Positions 26,128 through 35,106 of a stretch of 52,082 bases of DNA are shown in pieces (the stretch's first letter is position 1; every line of letters starts with the position of its first letter). Source of the DNA: Raoultibacter massiliensis (lineage in GTDB: Bacteria > Actinomycetota > Coriobacteriia > Coriobacteriales > Eggerthellaceae); the NCBI RefSeq assembly GCF_900199545.1, contig NZ_LT962671.1:543878-595959 (forward strand). The letters are read 5' to 3'. The notes below the pieces were generated by a model that worked only from the letters and a program-made list of their open reading frames with translations, searched no databases and was not told the origin of the DNA. The position numbers were made by a program, and so were the translations under genes.

Positions 26128-27165
26128 CTACGACGGAAGTTCGAATCGGTATTCGTCTCCGCAGATGGTCTGTTTGATTTTCCCATCGCATACGAGGTAT
26201 ACCAGATGCGCCATCGTCTCGGCCATCGAGAAATACTTCTGGTCGAGCGGCCATCGGCACCAATCGGGGTATTTCCAGCGAGCGTTTTGCGAGATGGAGA
26301 TGATGTCGTGGTGCCCCTGTGCGACCAGCTCGTAGATTTCTTCCAACCGCTTCTCGTGATGGTCTTTCAAATGCATGACGCGGTTCGTGAGGCCGGTGAA
26401 CGGATCTCCATGGGCGGGCAGCACGAGGTCGACGTCGTAGCGGTTCATCTTGCCGAGGCTTTCCATGAACTCTTCGAGTGCGTTGTGCGTGGCAAACCAC
26501 GACGAGATGGCGGGCGTGATGCGTTCGAGCACGTGATCGCCGATGATCATGGTCTTTGTCGTCGGTTCGTACAGGCATATGTGCCAGTTGTCGTGTCCGG
26601 GTGTTTCGATGACTTCGAACTCGTAGGCGCCCGCGGATACGGTATCGCCCTCCTCGATGTAGGTGACGGAGGGGCGGTGCTTCAGGGGCAACAGCTCAGC
26701 ATGCAGTTTCAGCCGGGGCACGCCCTTTTCGAACGAAAGCCCCTCGTCTTGGGGGCGCGCCGCTTGGCGAACGAGCGGCTGGAATACTTTGGCTTCCATG
26801 ACTTGGAGGTTTTCGACCTCTTGAAAGGAGTGGAGGTTTGCGCAAATGCGCATGCCGTTCCGATAGATGCGATCGAGGTTGCCGGTGTGATCGGGGTGCG
26901 AGTGCGTGAGTACGATCTGCACCGTATCCCAGGTGCGGCCGAGGGCATCGAGTGCGGCGTTGAGCGCCGCTTCGCAGGCGGGGTGGTCGAAGCCCACATC
27001 GACGATGGTCGTCGATTCGTCATCGACGATGAAATACGAATTGAGTTCCCTGAGGGGATTATCGGGGAGGGGAACCCTTACGCGGTATACGCGGGGGATG
27101 ACTTCGGTGATGAAGCCGTCGTAATCGAAATCGTATTGCGGCATGTCGGCCGATGCTGTTGCCAT
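26128..27165 (-). CDS. Metallo-beta-lactamase-fold hydrolase
   Basis: A 345-residue protein with the zinc motif H88-x-H90-x-D92-H93 (T-H-S-H-P-D-H-T-G), a later G-H-D-N-W-H-I and G-D-H-V-L, and P-A-H-G-D-P, all typical of the hydroxyacylglutathione-hydrolase-like branch, plus a C-terminal helical extension. ATG 27165 is preferred because GAGGTAACC lies directly before it; the frame is open 16 codons further up. Substrate unknown. Confidence 0.88.
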   Translation of the reverse strand: MATASADMPQYDFDYDGFITEVIPRVYRVRVPLPDNPLRELNSYFIVDDESTTIVDVGFDHPACEAALNAALDALGRTWDTVQIVLTHSHPDHTGNLDRIYRNGMRICANLHSFQEVENLQVMEAKVFQPLVRQAARPQDEGLSFEKGVPRLKLHAELLPLKHRPSVTYIEEGDTVSAGAYEFEVIETPGHDNWHICLYEPTTKTMIIGDHVLERITPAISSWFATHNALEEFMESLGKMNRYDVDLVLPAHGDPFTGLTNRVMHLKDHHEKRLEEIYELVAQGHHDIISISQNARWKYPDWCRWPLDQKYFSMAETMAHLVYLVCDGKIKQTICGDEYRFELPS

Positions 27166-27399
27166 GGTTACCTCGTTGCCTCGCAGGTGCTTGTGCCCAT
27201 TGTACCTCGGCACGGTGTCGGCAAGCGCTCGGTCCGAAAACGTTCCGGTGACCGTTTTCGCGCTTTACGCGTGCGGGCGATACGCTTCGATGAAGGAAAA
27301 AGGCAAGCATGCGGAAGCGCGCCGCATCGCCGAACTCGGAAACGGCGCCGTTTCCAGATGAAAAGCTCGGCAGGCAGGCCGCAACGATAGGAGCATCCG

Positions 27400-30024
27400 A
27401 TGGGAGTACAGCCGTTTCGCTTGACGGCGGAGGAAGCACTGCAAAGACAGGGATCGAATCTGGATGGACTCTCTTTTGAGGAGGCATCCGCACGGCTTGC
27501 CCGCTTCGGCGAAAATCAGCTTGTCGATGCGGGGAAGAAAAGCGTGCTGTCGGTGTTCTTCGAGCAGTTCAAAGACCTGCTCGTCATAGTGCTCATCGCA
27601 GCGGCGGGCATATCCCTCGCGTCCGGTCACGTCGAAAGCACGATCGTCATTTTTGCCGTTATTCTGTTGAACGCCGTGCTCGGCACCCTGCAAACGGTGA
27701 AAGCCGAGCAATCGCTTGCAAGTCTGAAAGACATGAGCGCTCCGGTAGCACGCGTCATGCGCGGAGGCGAGCGTGTCGAGATTTTGGCATCCGAGGTCGT
27801 GCCCGGCGATCTTCTCGTGCTCGAAGCGGGCGATCTGATCGCAGCCGACGGGCGCATCGTCGAGAGCTTCTCGCTCAAGGTCAACGAGAGCGCGCTGACG
27901 GGGGAAAGCTCTGCCGTCGAGAAGAACTCGCTTCCCATCGAGGGCGACAACGTGGCGATCGGGGATCGGGAGAACATGGTGTTTTCTGGATCGCTTGTGA
28001 TCTACGGGCGCGCATACGCCGTGGTCACGGCGACGGGCATGGCTACCGAAATCGGTAGAATCGCTTCGCTCATGAACGAAACGAAAGAGCGTAAGACCCC
28101 GCTGCAGGAAAGCCTCGACGCCTTTTCGGCCAAGCTTGCCATCGGGGTTGCGATCGTCTGCGTCGTCGTGTTCCTGCTTTCGGTGTTTCGCAGCGGCATG
28201 GGGATTGTCGATTCGCTCATGTTCGCCGTAGCCCTCGCGGTCGCCGCCATTCCCGAGGCGCTCGGCTCCATCGTGACGATCGTTCTCGCCATCGGAACGC
28301 AGAAGATGGCCAAACAGCATGCGATCATCAAGGACCTCAAGGCAGTGGAATCGCTGGGGAGCGTTTCGGTGATCTGCTCCGATAAGACGGGAACGTTGAC
28401 GCAGAACCGAATGACCGTGCAGATGATCTACGTCGACGGGCGCTTGGTGCCGTTTGAAGAGATCGATCTCGCAGACGAGCCCGAGCGCCAGCTTGTTGAA
28501 ATAGGGCTGCTGGCAAGCGATGCGACGACCGATGAAAAGACGGGTGCGGCGCTCGGCGATCCGACCGAGGTCGCCCTCGTGCAGATCGGCGACAGCCTCG
28601 CTATCGACGAGATGGCCTACCGCGCCGAACACCCCCGGTTGCGCGAGCTGGCTTTCGATTCCGATCGCAAGCTCATGAGTACGCTTCACGAGCTGCGCGG
28701 CGAGCCTTTGCTGCTTACCAAAGGGGCGCTCGACGTGCTGCTCGGTCGCTCGAGCGCCATTCTTACGGCGCGCGGCGCCAAGCCCATCACCGAGGCCGAC
28801 AAGGCGGAGGTTCTGCGCGTGAACGATCGGCTTTCCCAAGATGGGCTTCGGGTGCTCGCGTTCGCCATGCGCCCCCTCGATGCCGTTCGCGATCTTTCGG
28901 TCGAGGATGAGGATGGTTACGTGTTCGTGGGTCTTGCGGCCATGATGGATCCGCCTCGCCCCGAGGCGGTGGTTGCGGTAGCCGATGCGAGGGGGGCGGG
29001 CATCCGCACGGTCATGATTACGGGCGACCATAAGGTGACCGCTTCGGCGATCGCCCGCGAGCTCGGCATCATGGACGAGGGCGAGATCGCGGTCGACGGC
29101 GTCGAGCTCGATGCGATGAGCGAAGCGGATCTCGACGAGGTGCTTCCCTTCGTAGCGGTGTACGCGCGCGTTTCTCCCGAACATAAGATTCGCATCGTGT
29201 CGGCTTGGCAGCGTCGCGGCAACATCGTGGCCATGACGGGGGACGGCGTAAACGATGCCCCTGCCCTCAAGAAAGCCGACATCGGCGTGGCCATGGGCAT
29301 CACGGGAACCGAGGTGAGCAAGGATGCGGCATCGATGATTCTCACCGATGACAACTTCGCCACCATCGTGCGGGCCGTTGCCAACGGCCGGGCGGTGTAC
29401 GCCAATATCAAAAACACCGTGCATTTTCTGCTTTCGGGCAACATGGCAGGAATCATCTGCGTGCTGTTCGCATCCATCGCCGCGCTTCCGGCGCCGTTTG
29501 CCCCCGTGCACCTGCTGTTCATCAACCTCCTGACTGACAGCCTTCCCGCCATATCCATCGGCATGGAGCCCGCAAACGACGATCTGCTCGACCAGAAACC
29601 GCGCGATCCGAAAGCGCCCATTCTCGATCGCACGCTGCTCGGGCAGATCGGATCGGAAGGCTTGCTCATCGCCGCAGCCACCATCGCCGCGTTTTTCATC
29701 GGACTTAACGGGTCGGGCGAAGCGGTTGCCATGACGATGGCGTTCGCTACGCTTTCGCTCGCACGTCTGTTCCACGGGTTCAACTGCCGCGGCGATGCGA
29801 CCATCATGCACCTTGGCCTTCTGAGCAACCCCTACACGCTCATGGCGTTCGGTGCGGGCGTCTTGTTGCTTGCGGCGGTGCTGTTTGTTCCGTTTCTCCA
29901 TCCCCTCATCCAGGTTGCGGATGTTACGATGGGACAAGTCGGCGCAATCGTCGCCTTGGCGTTCGCGCCGACGTTCTTTATCCAGCTGTACCGCGCTTGC
30001 AGAAAGGCGTTCGTCGGCAGATAG
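27400..30024 (+). CDS. Cation-translocating P-type ATPase, Ca2+ (PMCA/SERCA-like) type
   Basis: An 874-residue P-type ATPase. It has the actuator T-G-E-S (168-171), the transport motif P-E-A-L (285-288) in helix 4, the phosphorylation site D328-K-T-G-T, K-G-A in the nucleotide domain and the hinge G-D-G-V-N-D-A-P. Ten membrane segments can be placed. P-E-A-L and the overall arrangement fit type-II Ca2+ pumps, although bacterial members may also move other divalent ions. It is followed 9 bp later by an alpha/beta hydrolase gene. There is no long intergenic region, and the promoter is probably just upstream of ATG 27400. Confidence 0.93.
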   Translation: MGVQPFRLTAEEALQRQGSNLDGLSFEEASARLARFGENQLVDAGKKSVLSVFFEQFKDLLVIVLIAAAGISLASGHVESTIVIFAVILLNAVLGTLQTVKAEQSLASLKDMSAPVARVMRGGERVEILASEVVPGDLLVLEAGDLIAADGRIVESFSLKVNESALTGESSAVEKNSLPIEGDNVAIGDRENMVFSGSLVIYGRAYAVVTATGMATEIGRIASLMNETKERKTPLQESLDAFSAKLAIGVAIVCVVVFLLSVFRSGMGIVDSLMFAVALAVAAIPEALGSIVTIVLAIGTQKMAKQHAIIKDLKAVESLGSVSVICSDKTGTLTQNRMTVQMIYVDGRLVPFEEIDLADEPERQLVEIGLLASDATTDEKTGAALGDPTEVALVQIGDSLAIDEMAYRAEHPRLRELAFDSDRKLMSTLHELRGEPLLLTKGALDVLLGRSSAILTARGAKPITEADKAEVLRVNDRLSQDGLRVLAFAMRPLDAVRDLSVEDEDGYVFVGLAAMMDPPRPEAVVAVADARGAGIRTVMITGDHKVTASAIARELGIMDEGEIAVDGVELDAMSEADLDEVLPFVAVYARVSPEHKIRIVSAWQRRGNIVAMTGDGVNDAPALKKADIGVAMGITGTEVSKDAASMILTDDNFATIVRAVANGRAVYANIKNTVHFLLSGNMAGIICVLFASIAALPAPFAPVHLLFINLLTDSLPAISIGMEPANDDLLDQKPRDPKAPILDRTLLGQIGSEGLLIAAATIAAFFIGLNGSGEAVAMTMAFATLSLARLFHGFNCRGDATIMHLGLLSNPYTLMAFGAGVLLLAAVLFVPFLHPLIQVADVTMGQVGAIVALAFAPTFFIQLYRACRKAFVGR

Positions 30025-30033
30025 GAGGCCGTG

Positions 30034-31101
30034 ATGGGCATGAAGAGAACGGCGGGAATCGTTGCGGCATGCGGCGCTGCGCTTGCAGCGCTCTACGGTG
30101 CATCGGTGGTTGCCATCGGCAACGCATGCATAGACTATGCGCTCGTACCGGGCAAGGATGGCAAGACCGGTCGCATGCGCCGACGCGATCGGATCGGGGG
30201 AGATCTGGCGAACGGATCGGTCGCCTCCGACGTGCGCGATGCCGTCGAGCAGAATCGGCGCATGCTTTTTGCAAAACGGGATGCGTGGCTTGAGCGCACG
30301 GATGTCGAGCAGGTACGCATTCGCGCTTCGACGGGCGTTGCGAAAGGGGGCATATGCGGTGCGGCGCGTGCGCACGAAAGCGATGCGTTCGATCTTTCGG
30401 GGTTCATCTACCCGGCATCGGATCCGAGCGATCGGTGGGTTCTGCTCGTGCACGGCTACACCAACTCCCACCACGACGTCGAGTACCTGGGTGCGCGCTA
30501 CGCTGCGCATGGGTACAACGTGCTTGCTCCCGACCTGCGCGCCCACGGGCAAAGCGGCGGCGATCTTATCGGCATGGGGTGGACGGACCGCTGCGATCTT
30601 CTGCTGTGGATCGACTATCTGATCGGACGCTTCGGCGCAGACGTCTCGATCGTTCTGCACGGCGTTTCGATGGGGGCGGCAGCGGCATGCATGGCATCGG
30701 GCGAAATTATCCCCGCTCAAGTGAAGGCTGTCGTTTCCGATTGCGCCTTCACCGATTTGCAGTCGATGCTCGCCGGCCAGGTGAAGAAGCTCTTCGGGCT
30801 GCCGCGCCATCCCGTCGTCGATGATGCGCGCATCATGCTCAAAGCGCGCGGAGGCTACGACATCAAGCACGCATCGGCTCTCGAGCAGGTGAAGAAGAGC
30901 ATAACGCCCACGCTGTTCATCCATGGATCGAGCGACGGGTTCATTCCCGCATCCATGGCCCGCGAGCTGTTCGAAGCGTGCAGGGCGCCCGAAAAGCGGC
31001 TGCTCGTCGTTGCGGGGGCTGGACACGCTCTTTCGGCGCAAACCGACCCGAGCCTTTACTTCGACACGGTGTTCGACTTTCTCGAGAAAAAGGCGGGCTA
31101 G
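30034..31101 (+). CDS. Alpha/beta hydrolase with N-terminal membrane anchor
   Basis: A 355-residue protein. An N-terminal hydrophobic segment (about 7-30) may be a signal anchor. The hydrolase core shows H-G-Y-T-N-S (oxyanion loop), D-L-R-A-H-G-Q-S, the nucleophile elbow H-G-V-S-M-G and a late G-A-G-H-A-L that supplies the histidine; an acid is expected in S-S-D-G-F. It resembles the YqkD/BAAT-like esterase group. ATG 30034 is 5 bp from AGGAGG; GTG 30031 and ATG 30040 are alternatives. Substrate unknown. Confidence 0.87.
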   Translation: MGMKRTAGIVAACGAALAALYGASVVAIGNACIDYALVPGKDGKTGRMRRRDRIGGDLANGSVASDVRDAVEQNRRMLFAKRDAWLERTDVEQVRIRASTGVAKGGICGAARAHESDAFDLSGFIYPASDPSDRWVLLVHGYTNSHHDVEYLGARYAAHGYNVLAPDLRAHGQSGGDLIGMGWTDRCDLLLWIDYLIGRFGADVSIVLHGVSMGAAAACMASGEIIPAQVKAVVSDCAFTDLQSMLAGQVKKLFGLPRHPVVDDARIMLKARGGYDIKHASALEQVKKSITPTLFIHGSSDGFIPASMARELFEACRAPEKRLLVVAGAGHALSAQTDPSLYFDTVFDFLEKKAG

Positions 31102-31183
31102 GCGCAATGCCGCGATAATGGACGGTGCGGGCGCCTGCGACGAACATCTCGCGGGGTGCGAAGGGTTGCGCCGCGTGCAGACG

Positions 31184-31214
31184 GCGAGCCCGACGAAGCA
31201 TCCGCCGGGCTCGC
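31184..31214. terminator. Hairpin between convergent genes
   Basis: A 9-bp inverted repeat GCGAGCCCG/CGGGCTCGC (31184-31192 and 31206-31214) lies between the hydrolase (+) and transporter (-) stops. Neither side has a T-run, so it is at best a weak bidirectional terminator. Confidence 0.35.
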
Positions 31215-31240
31215 ATCGGGTCTATCTGCGCATCGATTCC

Positions 31241-32665
31241 CTACGCGAATCCGAACAGCATGCACAGGGCCGGCAGAAGCGTGGATGTCAGAACCACGAG
31301 CAGCACGGTGGGAATCCAGCCGACCTTCACCATGTCGGACATCTTGTAATATCCGGTCGAATAGGTGAGTATGGGCACGCAGTCGAGCGGCAGGATGTAA
31401 GCGAGCGAAGCCTGCCAGGCCACCACCATCAGCATGCAGTACATGCTGATGCCGAAGTCGCCCGCGATAACGCCGAACGGATAGGCGAGGATGCCCGCTA
31501 CAGCTGGGCCCACGGGAACGATGTTGTGCACGATGGCGCCGATCGTCGAAAGCACGATGAGCACCACGACGGGAACCTTCCAGCTTTCGGGCAGTGCGGC
31601 CACGACGGCGGCAACCATCCAGTCACCCGCTCCGGTGGCAACCACGAAATGCGCGACCGACAAGATGCACATGATCATGAGCAGCACACCCCAGTTCATG
31701 CGTGATACAAGCCCCTTGAATTCCAAAGTCGAACACCCTGGAACGGAAAGCAAGACGATGGCGAAGATGGCGATCATGGCGGTGTTCAGGAAGCTGAACC
31801 ACGAGCTCAGAATCCAAAAAACCATTGCTAGCGCGATGATGACGATCGTCATCACTTCGGGACGGCTGATCCTGCCCATGTCGGAGACCTCCGCCATCGT
31901 GGCGTCGATAGACGCCTGCGTGATGGGTTCGGGCTTGAAGAACCGCGTGATGATGAACCACGACGAGAACAGCATGATGACGCAGAATGGAAACCCCAGC
32001 ATCGACCACTCGATGAAGTTCATGTTCACGCCGAACAGCGACGAGAACAACCCTACGGTGATCACGTTGCAGCCGTTGCCGGTCATGACTGCGCAGCCTC
32101 CCGCATACGATGCCCAGGGAATGGCGATCATCATGGCTTTGCCCATGGGGGATTTCAGCTTTTCGGCTTCGTTGAGCTCGAGCAGCCGCTTGCCAACCGA
32201 GATGAACACGCCGCAGGCGGCAACATCCGACATGAAAAACGAGAGGAAGGCTGTGGCGCACATGAAGCCGAGTAGCATCTTGTTGGTGTCGGTGCCCGAC
32301 CATCTGAGTACGAACGCCGCTATGCGGGTGGGGATGGTGGTGGCATCGAGCGCGACCGTGAACGCGAAGGTGCCCATGAGGAAGAACACCGTGGAGCCCA
32401 TGGCGTTGGCGTACGCTTCATCGAAGGTGCACACGCCCATGATCGGCATCATCACCAAAATGAGCAGCGCGGTTGCGGGTAGCGGCAGCGATTCGGTGAC
32501 CCACAGGAGAATGCCCGCCCCTAGAATGCCCAGCACCATGCGGCCCTCGTAGGTGAGGCCGGCCGTCGGCGGGGCGAGCGCCGTTGCGGCTATGATGGCG
32601 ACGGCCAAGAGAATGCACGCCACGTTGCGCGGGCGCAGCGAAGCGCGCATGAGAACTTCAGACAC
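31241..32665 (-). CDS. DASS/SLC13-family anion:Na+ symporter (first)
   Basis: A 474-residue membrane protein with about eleven helices and the DASS pattern: an early W-V-T-E-S-L-P-L-P-A-T-A segment, and two inverted repeats with S-x-T/N motifs (G-N-G-C-N-V-I-T and H-N-I-V-P-V-G-P). The family moves dicarboxylates, tricarboxylates or sulfate with Na+. GTG 32665 is chosen because GGGGGT lies about 7 bp before it; the frame is open 14 codons upstream. It is the last gene of the dehydroxylase-like operon, so a carboxylated aromatic or organic acid is a plausible cargo (inference). Confidence 0.87.
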   Translation of the reverse strand: MSEVLMRASLRPRNVACILLAVAIIAATALAPPTAGLTYEGRMVLGILGAGILLWVTESLPLPATALLILVMMPIMGVCTFDEAYANAMGSTVFFLMGTFAFTVALDATTIPTRIAAFVLRWSGTDTNKMLLGFMCATAFLSFFMSDVAACGVFISVGKRLLELNEAEKLKSPMGKAMMIAIPWASYAGGCAVMTGNGCNVITVGLFSSLFGVNMNFIEWSMLGFPFCVIMLFSSWFIITRFFKPEPITQASIDATMAEVSDMGRISRPEVMTIVIIALAMVFWILSSWFSFLNTAMIAIFAIVLLSVPGCSTLEFKGLVSRMNWGVLLMIMCILSVAHFVVATGAGDWMVAAVVAALPESWKVPVVVLIVLSTIGAIVHNIVPVGPAVAGILAYPFGVIAGDFGISMYCMLMVVAWQASLAYILPLDCVPILTYSTGYYKMSDMVKVGWIPTVLLVVLTSTLLPALCMLFGFA

Positions 32666-32748
32666 GATGTACCCCCAAATCGTAAATGGAGCCCTGTGCA
32701 GCCGCACGAAAATGCAATCAGGGTTTTCCCTCTTCGGTTCGGCTGCTC

Positions 32749-32776
32749 CCGGGCCCTGCGCATCCGCAGGGCCCGG
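32749..32776 (-). other. Intercistronic hairpin between the two DASS genes
   Basis: A perfect 12-bp stem (32749-32760 and 32765-32776, 4-nt loop) of 10 G/C pairs and more. There is no T-run on the minus strand, which suggests an mRNA-stability or processing element. Confidence 0.55.
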
Positions 32777-32797
32777 AAAGGGCGTGCAAACAGAGTT

Positions 32798-34216
32798 TTA
32801 CATGGCTCCTACCATTGGAGGAACGACGAGCAGGAACACGCTGAAGAACACCATCGTTGCGATGGTGACGGGCAGGCCGCCCTTCCACATCTCGTTGAAC
32901 TTGTAGTACCCGCCCGCGTAGGATACGAGCAGCACCGAGTCGAGGGGGACGAGGAAGCACAGAGCGCACCAGAGGGCCAGCATCAGGATGGTCGCGGTGA
33001 AGTTTCCACCGACGGCGGCCACGAGGCCCAGGACAGGGGCCGTTACGAGGGCTGCAAGGCCAGGGCCCGAGGGGAAGAAGTTGTGCACGATGGCCAACAC
33101 GACGCTGATGACCATGAACAGCATGACGAAGCTCATGCCCGAGGTGACGCCGAGGAGCATGTTGACGATCCATGCGACGGAGCCTGCGGCGGACATGGCG
33201 GCGACGATGCCGTTGATCGACGCCATCATCAGCAGAATGTCCCAAGGGCTTTCAGAGCGGTACTGCTTCGTGGTGATCATCGAGGTGCCGGGCAAGAACA
33301 GCAGGCCGAGCGCGATGAGAGCGACGAACGTGGTGTTCAGCACGGGAATCCAGGAGCTTGCAATCCAGCATACCAACGCAACCAGCAAAACGCCGATGTT
33401 GAACTTCTCTTTGAAATCCATCGGCGGCAGAGCCGAAACCTCTCCCAGGAACTTGTCGACGGTCTCCTGGCTCAAGGGCTCGGGTTTGTATACCTTGATG
33501 AGGATTATCCAACAGGCTACGAGGCTCAGTGCAACCGGGATGATGGTGTAGCCGAACCATTCGGCAAACGTGATGGTGACGCCGCAGGCGCTTTCGGCCA
33601 ATCCGAGGACGACGACGTTGATGGGCGTGCCGGAGGGCAGAAGGCATCCGCCGAACATGACGGCGAAGGGAATCGCAAGCGCAAGGCAACGGCCCATGTT
33701 GGATTCGCCCGGCCTCGCGCCGGCTGCGCGCAGAAGCGAAGCGGCGAAGCCCATCATGATAGCTGTCAGAGCGATGTTCGACATGACCATCGAAATGATG
33801 GCGGAGATGACCATGAAGCCCAGAATGACCAGATTGATGTTGCCTTTCACCATTCGGACGACCATGGCTATCAGACGTTGGGGAAACGTCGATACCCCGA
33901 GAAACGTCGTGAATCCGAAGATGCCGACGAACATCCAAAGAGAGCTCGTGAACGTTGCGGCCCAGATATCGTTGTAGGCCGCTATCCCCAGAAACCCGCA
34001 CAGAGCCACCATCACGAGCGATGTGATGGGCAGCGGCAGCGCTTCGGTCGCCCACATGACAACCGCCGCCAGCAAGACCATGATGGCGGTCTGCCCCGCG
34101 CGGCTCAGCTCGGGCGACCACAGCGGGCCGAACTGGCCCACTAAGATTAAAACGATGGCAACGGCGATCCAGATCCATTTGAAGAGAACCTTGTTGCTCT
34201 TGGCTGCTTCAGCCAT
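32798..34216 (-). CDS. DASS/SLC13-family anion:Na+ symporter (second)
   Basis: A 472-residue paralogue of the downstream transporter, with W-A-T-E-A-L-P-L-P-I-T, a G-G-C-L-L-P-S-G-T-P-I-N segment, N-F-F-P-S-G-P and a C-terminal Y-A-G-G-Y-Y-K-F repeated in form in the first copy (Y-S-T-G-Y-Y-K-M). The first S-G-T-P-I-N signature is closer to well-known DASS carriers than the G-N-G-C-N of its neighbour, so the two may differ in substrate or direction. GGAAGGGG precedes ATG 34216. It lies between the small subunit gene and the first DASS gene. Confidence 0.87.
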   Translation of the reverse strand: MAEAAKSNKVLFKWIWIAVAIVLILVGQFGPLWSPELSRAGQTAIMVLLAAVVMWATEALPLPITSLVMVALCGFLGIAAYNDIWAATFTSSLWMFVGIFGFTTFLGVSTFPQRLIAMVVRMVKGNINLVILGFMVISAIISMVMSNIALTAIMMGFAASLLRAAGARPGESNMGRCLALAIPFAVMFGGCLLPSGTPINVVVLGLAESACGVTITFAEWFGYTIIPVALSLVACWIILIKVYKPEPLSQETVDKFLGEVSALPPMDFKEKFNIGVLLVALVCWIASSWIPVLNTTFVALIALGLLFLPGTSMITTKQYRSESPWDILLMMASINGIVAAMSAAGSVAWIVNMLLGVTSGMSFVMLFMVISVVLAIVHNFFPSGPGLAALVTAPVLGLVAAVGGNFTATILMLALWCALCFLVPLDSVLLVSYAGGYYKFNEMWKGGLPVTIATMVFFSVFLLVVPPMVGAM

Positions 34217-34248
34217 TGTTACCCCTTCCTGTTTTGCTTGTCTTTGAA

Positions 34249-34278
34249 CCCCGCGGCGCGGTTGTGCGCGCCGCGGGG
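34249..34278 (-). other. Intercistronic hairpin between small subunit and transporters
   Basis: A perfect 12-bp GC-only stem (34249-34260 and 34267-34278, 6-nt loop) in the 78-bp gap. No T-run follows on the minus strand. It could lower expression of the transporters relative to the enzyme or protect the upstream mRNA from 3' decay. Confidence 0.6.
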
Positions 34279-34294
34279 GAGCCCCTGCGAGCGC

Positions 34295-35104
34295 TTATGC
34301 AACGGCGCTCAGGAAGATGTCGCCCAAAACGACATCCTTGTCGGTTGCATCGGCCGAGAGCGCGATGTCTTCGTAGCCATCGACGGAGGCGGTTACGGTG
34401 TATGCCTGCTCGTCCAGCTCCTTGAAGCGGAACTCGCCGAACTCGTCGGTGGCGATACGTGCGACCTCGGTGCCTTCGGCATCGAGAAGCTTTACGGTTG
34501 CGCCGATCACAACCTCGTTTATCGAGCGGTCAACCAGCACGCCGTAGATCCAGCGCTTGGGGACGTTCATGTAATGCACATGGGGATGGAGTTCGCTTGC
34601 GGCGGGCATGGGCACCGCCTCGGCGGGCACGTCTTCCTCGTCGATGTAGGTCAGGGCGCCCGTTGCGCATACGTCGACGCAGCGGGGGACCTCCCACCCG
34701 TCGTCGATCAGGTGCGCGCAACCCGTGCATTTCTGGGGAATGTCGAGTGCGTCGTTGTAGTAGACGGCGCCGGCGGGGCATGCTTCTGCGATGGCCTTCT
34801 GACCCTTTGCTTTCACCGGGTCTATGATGATCAAGCCGTCTTCGCGACGGTATACGGCTCCGTCGGTTGCGGCCTCCATACAGGCCGCGTTTTCGCAGTG
34901 CCCGCACATAACGGGCGTGTACTGCACCTTCACCTCGGGGAGCTTGCCGCGGGTGACCTGCTCGACCTTGCACCAGAACTGGCCCGTCGTGGGCTGTTCG
35001 GCGGCGATGGGACTCCAGTCGTTGCCGCAGTGTTCGTCTTTGCAAGCCATCTGGCAACCGTAGCAGCCGTTGCACAGGCTGGCGTCAAACAGAATAGTTT
35101 TCAT
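34295..35104 (-). CDS. Transhydroxylase/dehydroxylase-like iron-sulfur small subunit
   Basis: A 269-residue electron-transfer subunit. Its cysteines (C11, C14, C17, C21; C67, C70, C75; C109; C126, C129, C142, C146) suffice for three [4Fe-4S] clusters; the remaining canonical positions of the four-cluster form are lost (for example Ala79, and Lys/Ala at the third group). A beta-sandwich of the transthyretin/Cna-B type follows (about 180-265). Three clusters plus a C-terminal beta domain is exactly what is known for the small subunit of Pelobacter pyrogallol-phloroglucinol transhydroxylase. ATG 35104 follows GGAGG, 2 bp after the large-subunit stop; the frame is open upstream. No signal peptide, so the enzyme is probably cytoplasmic. 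Confidence 0.88.
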   Translation of the reverse strand: MKTILFDASLCNGCYGCQMACKDEHCGNDWSPIAAEQPTTGQFWCKVEQVTRGKLPEVKVQYTPVMCGHCENAACMEAATDGAVYRREDGLIIIDPVKAKGQKAIAEACPAGAVYYNDALDIPQKCTGCAHLIDDGWEVPRCVDVCATGALTYIDEEDVPAEAVPMPAASELHPHVHYMNVPKRWIYGVLVDRSINEVVIGATVKLLDAEGTEVARIATDEFGEFRFKELDEQAYTVTASVDGYEDIALSADATDKDVVLGDIFLSAVA

Positions 35105-35106
35105 TC

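Noticed and set aside
27265..31107. A 1280-codon open frame on the minus strand, antisense to the P-type ATPase and alpha/beta hydrolase
   Set aside because: Low complexity, rich in Arg/His/Asp, no domain; an antisense shadow of high-GC coding sequence.
32696..34144. A 482-codon plus-strand open frame opposite the second DASS transporter
   Set aside because: Asp/His/Gln/Gly-rich product with no hydrophobic pattern or domain; an antisense shadow.
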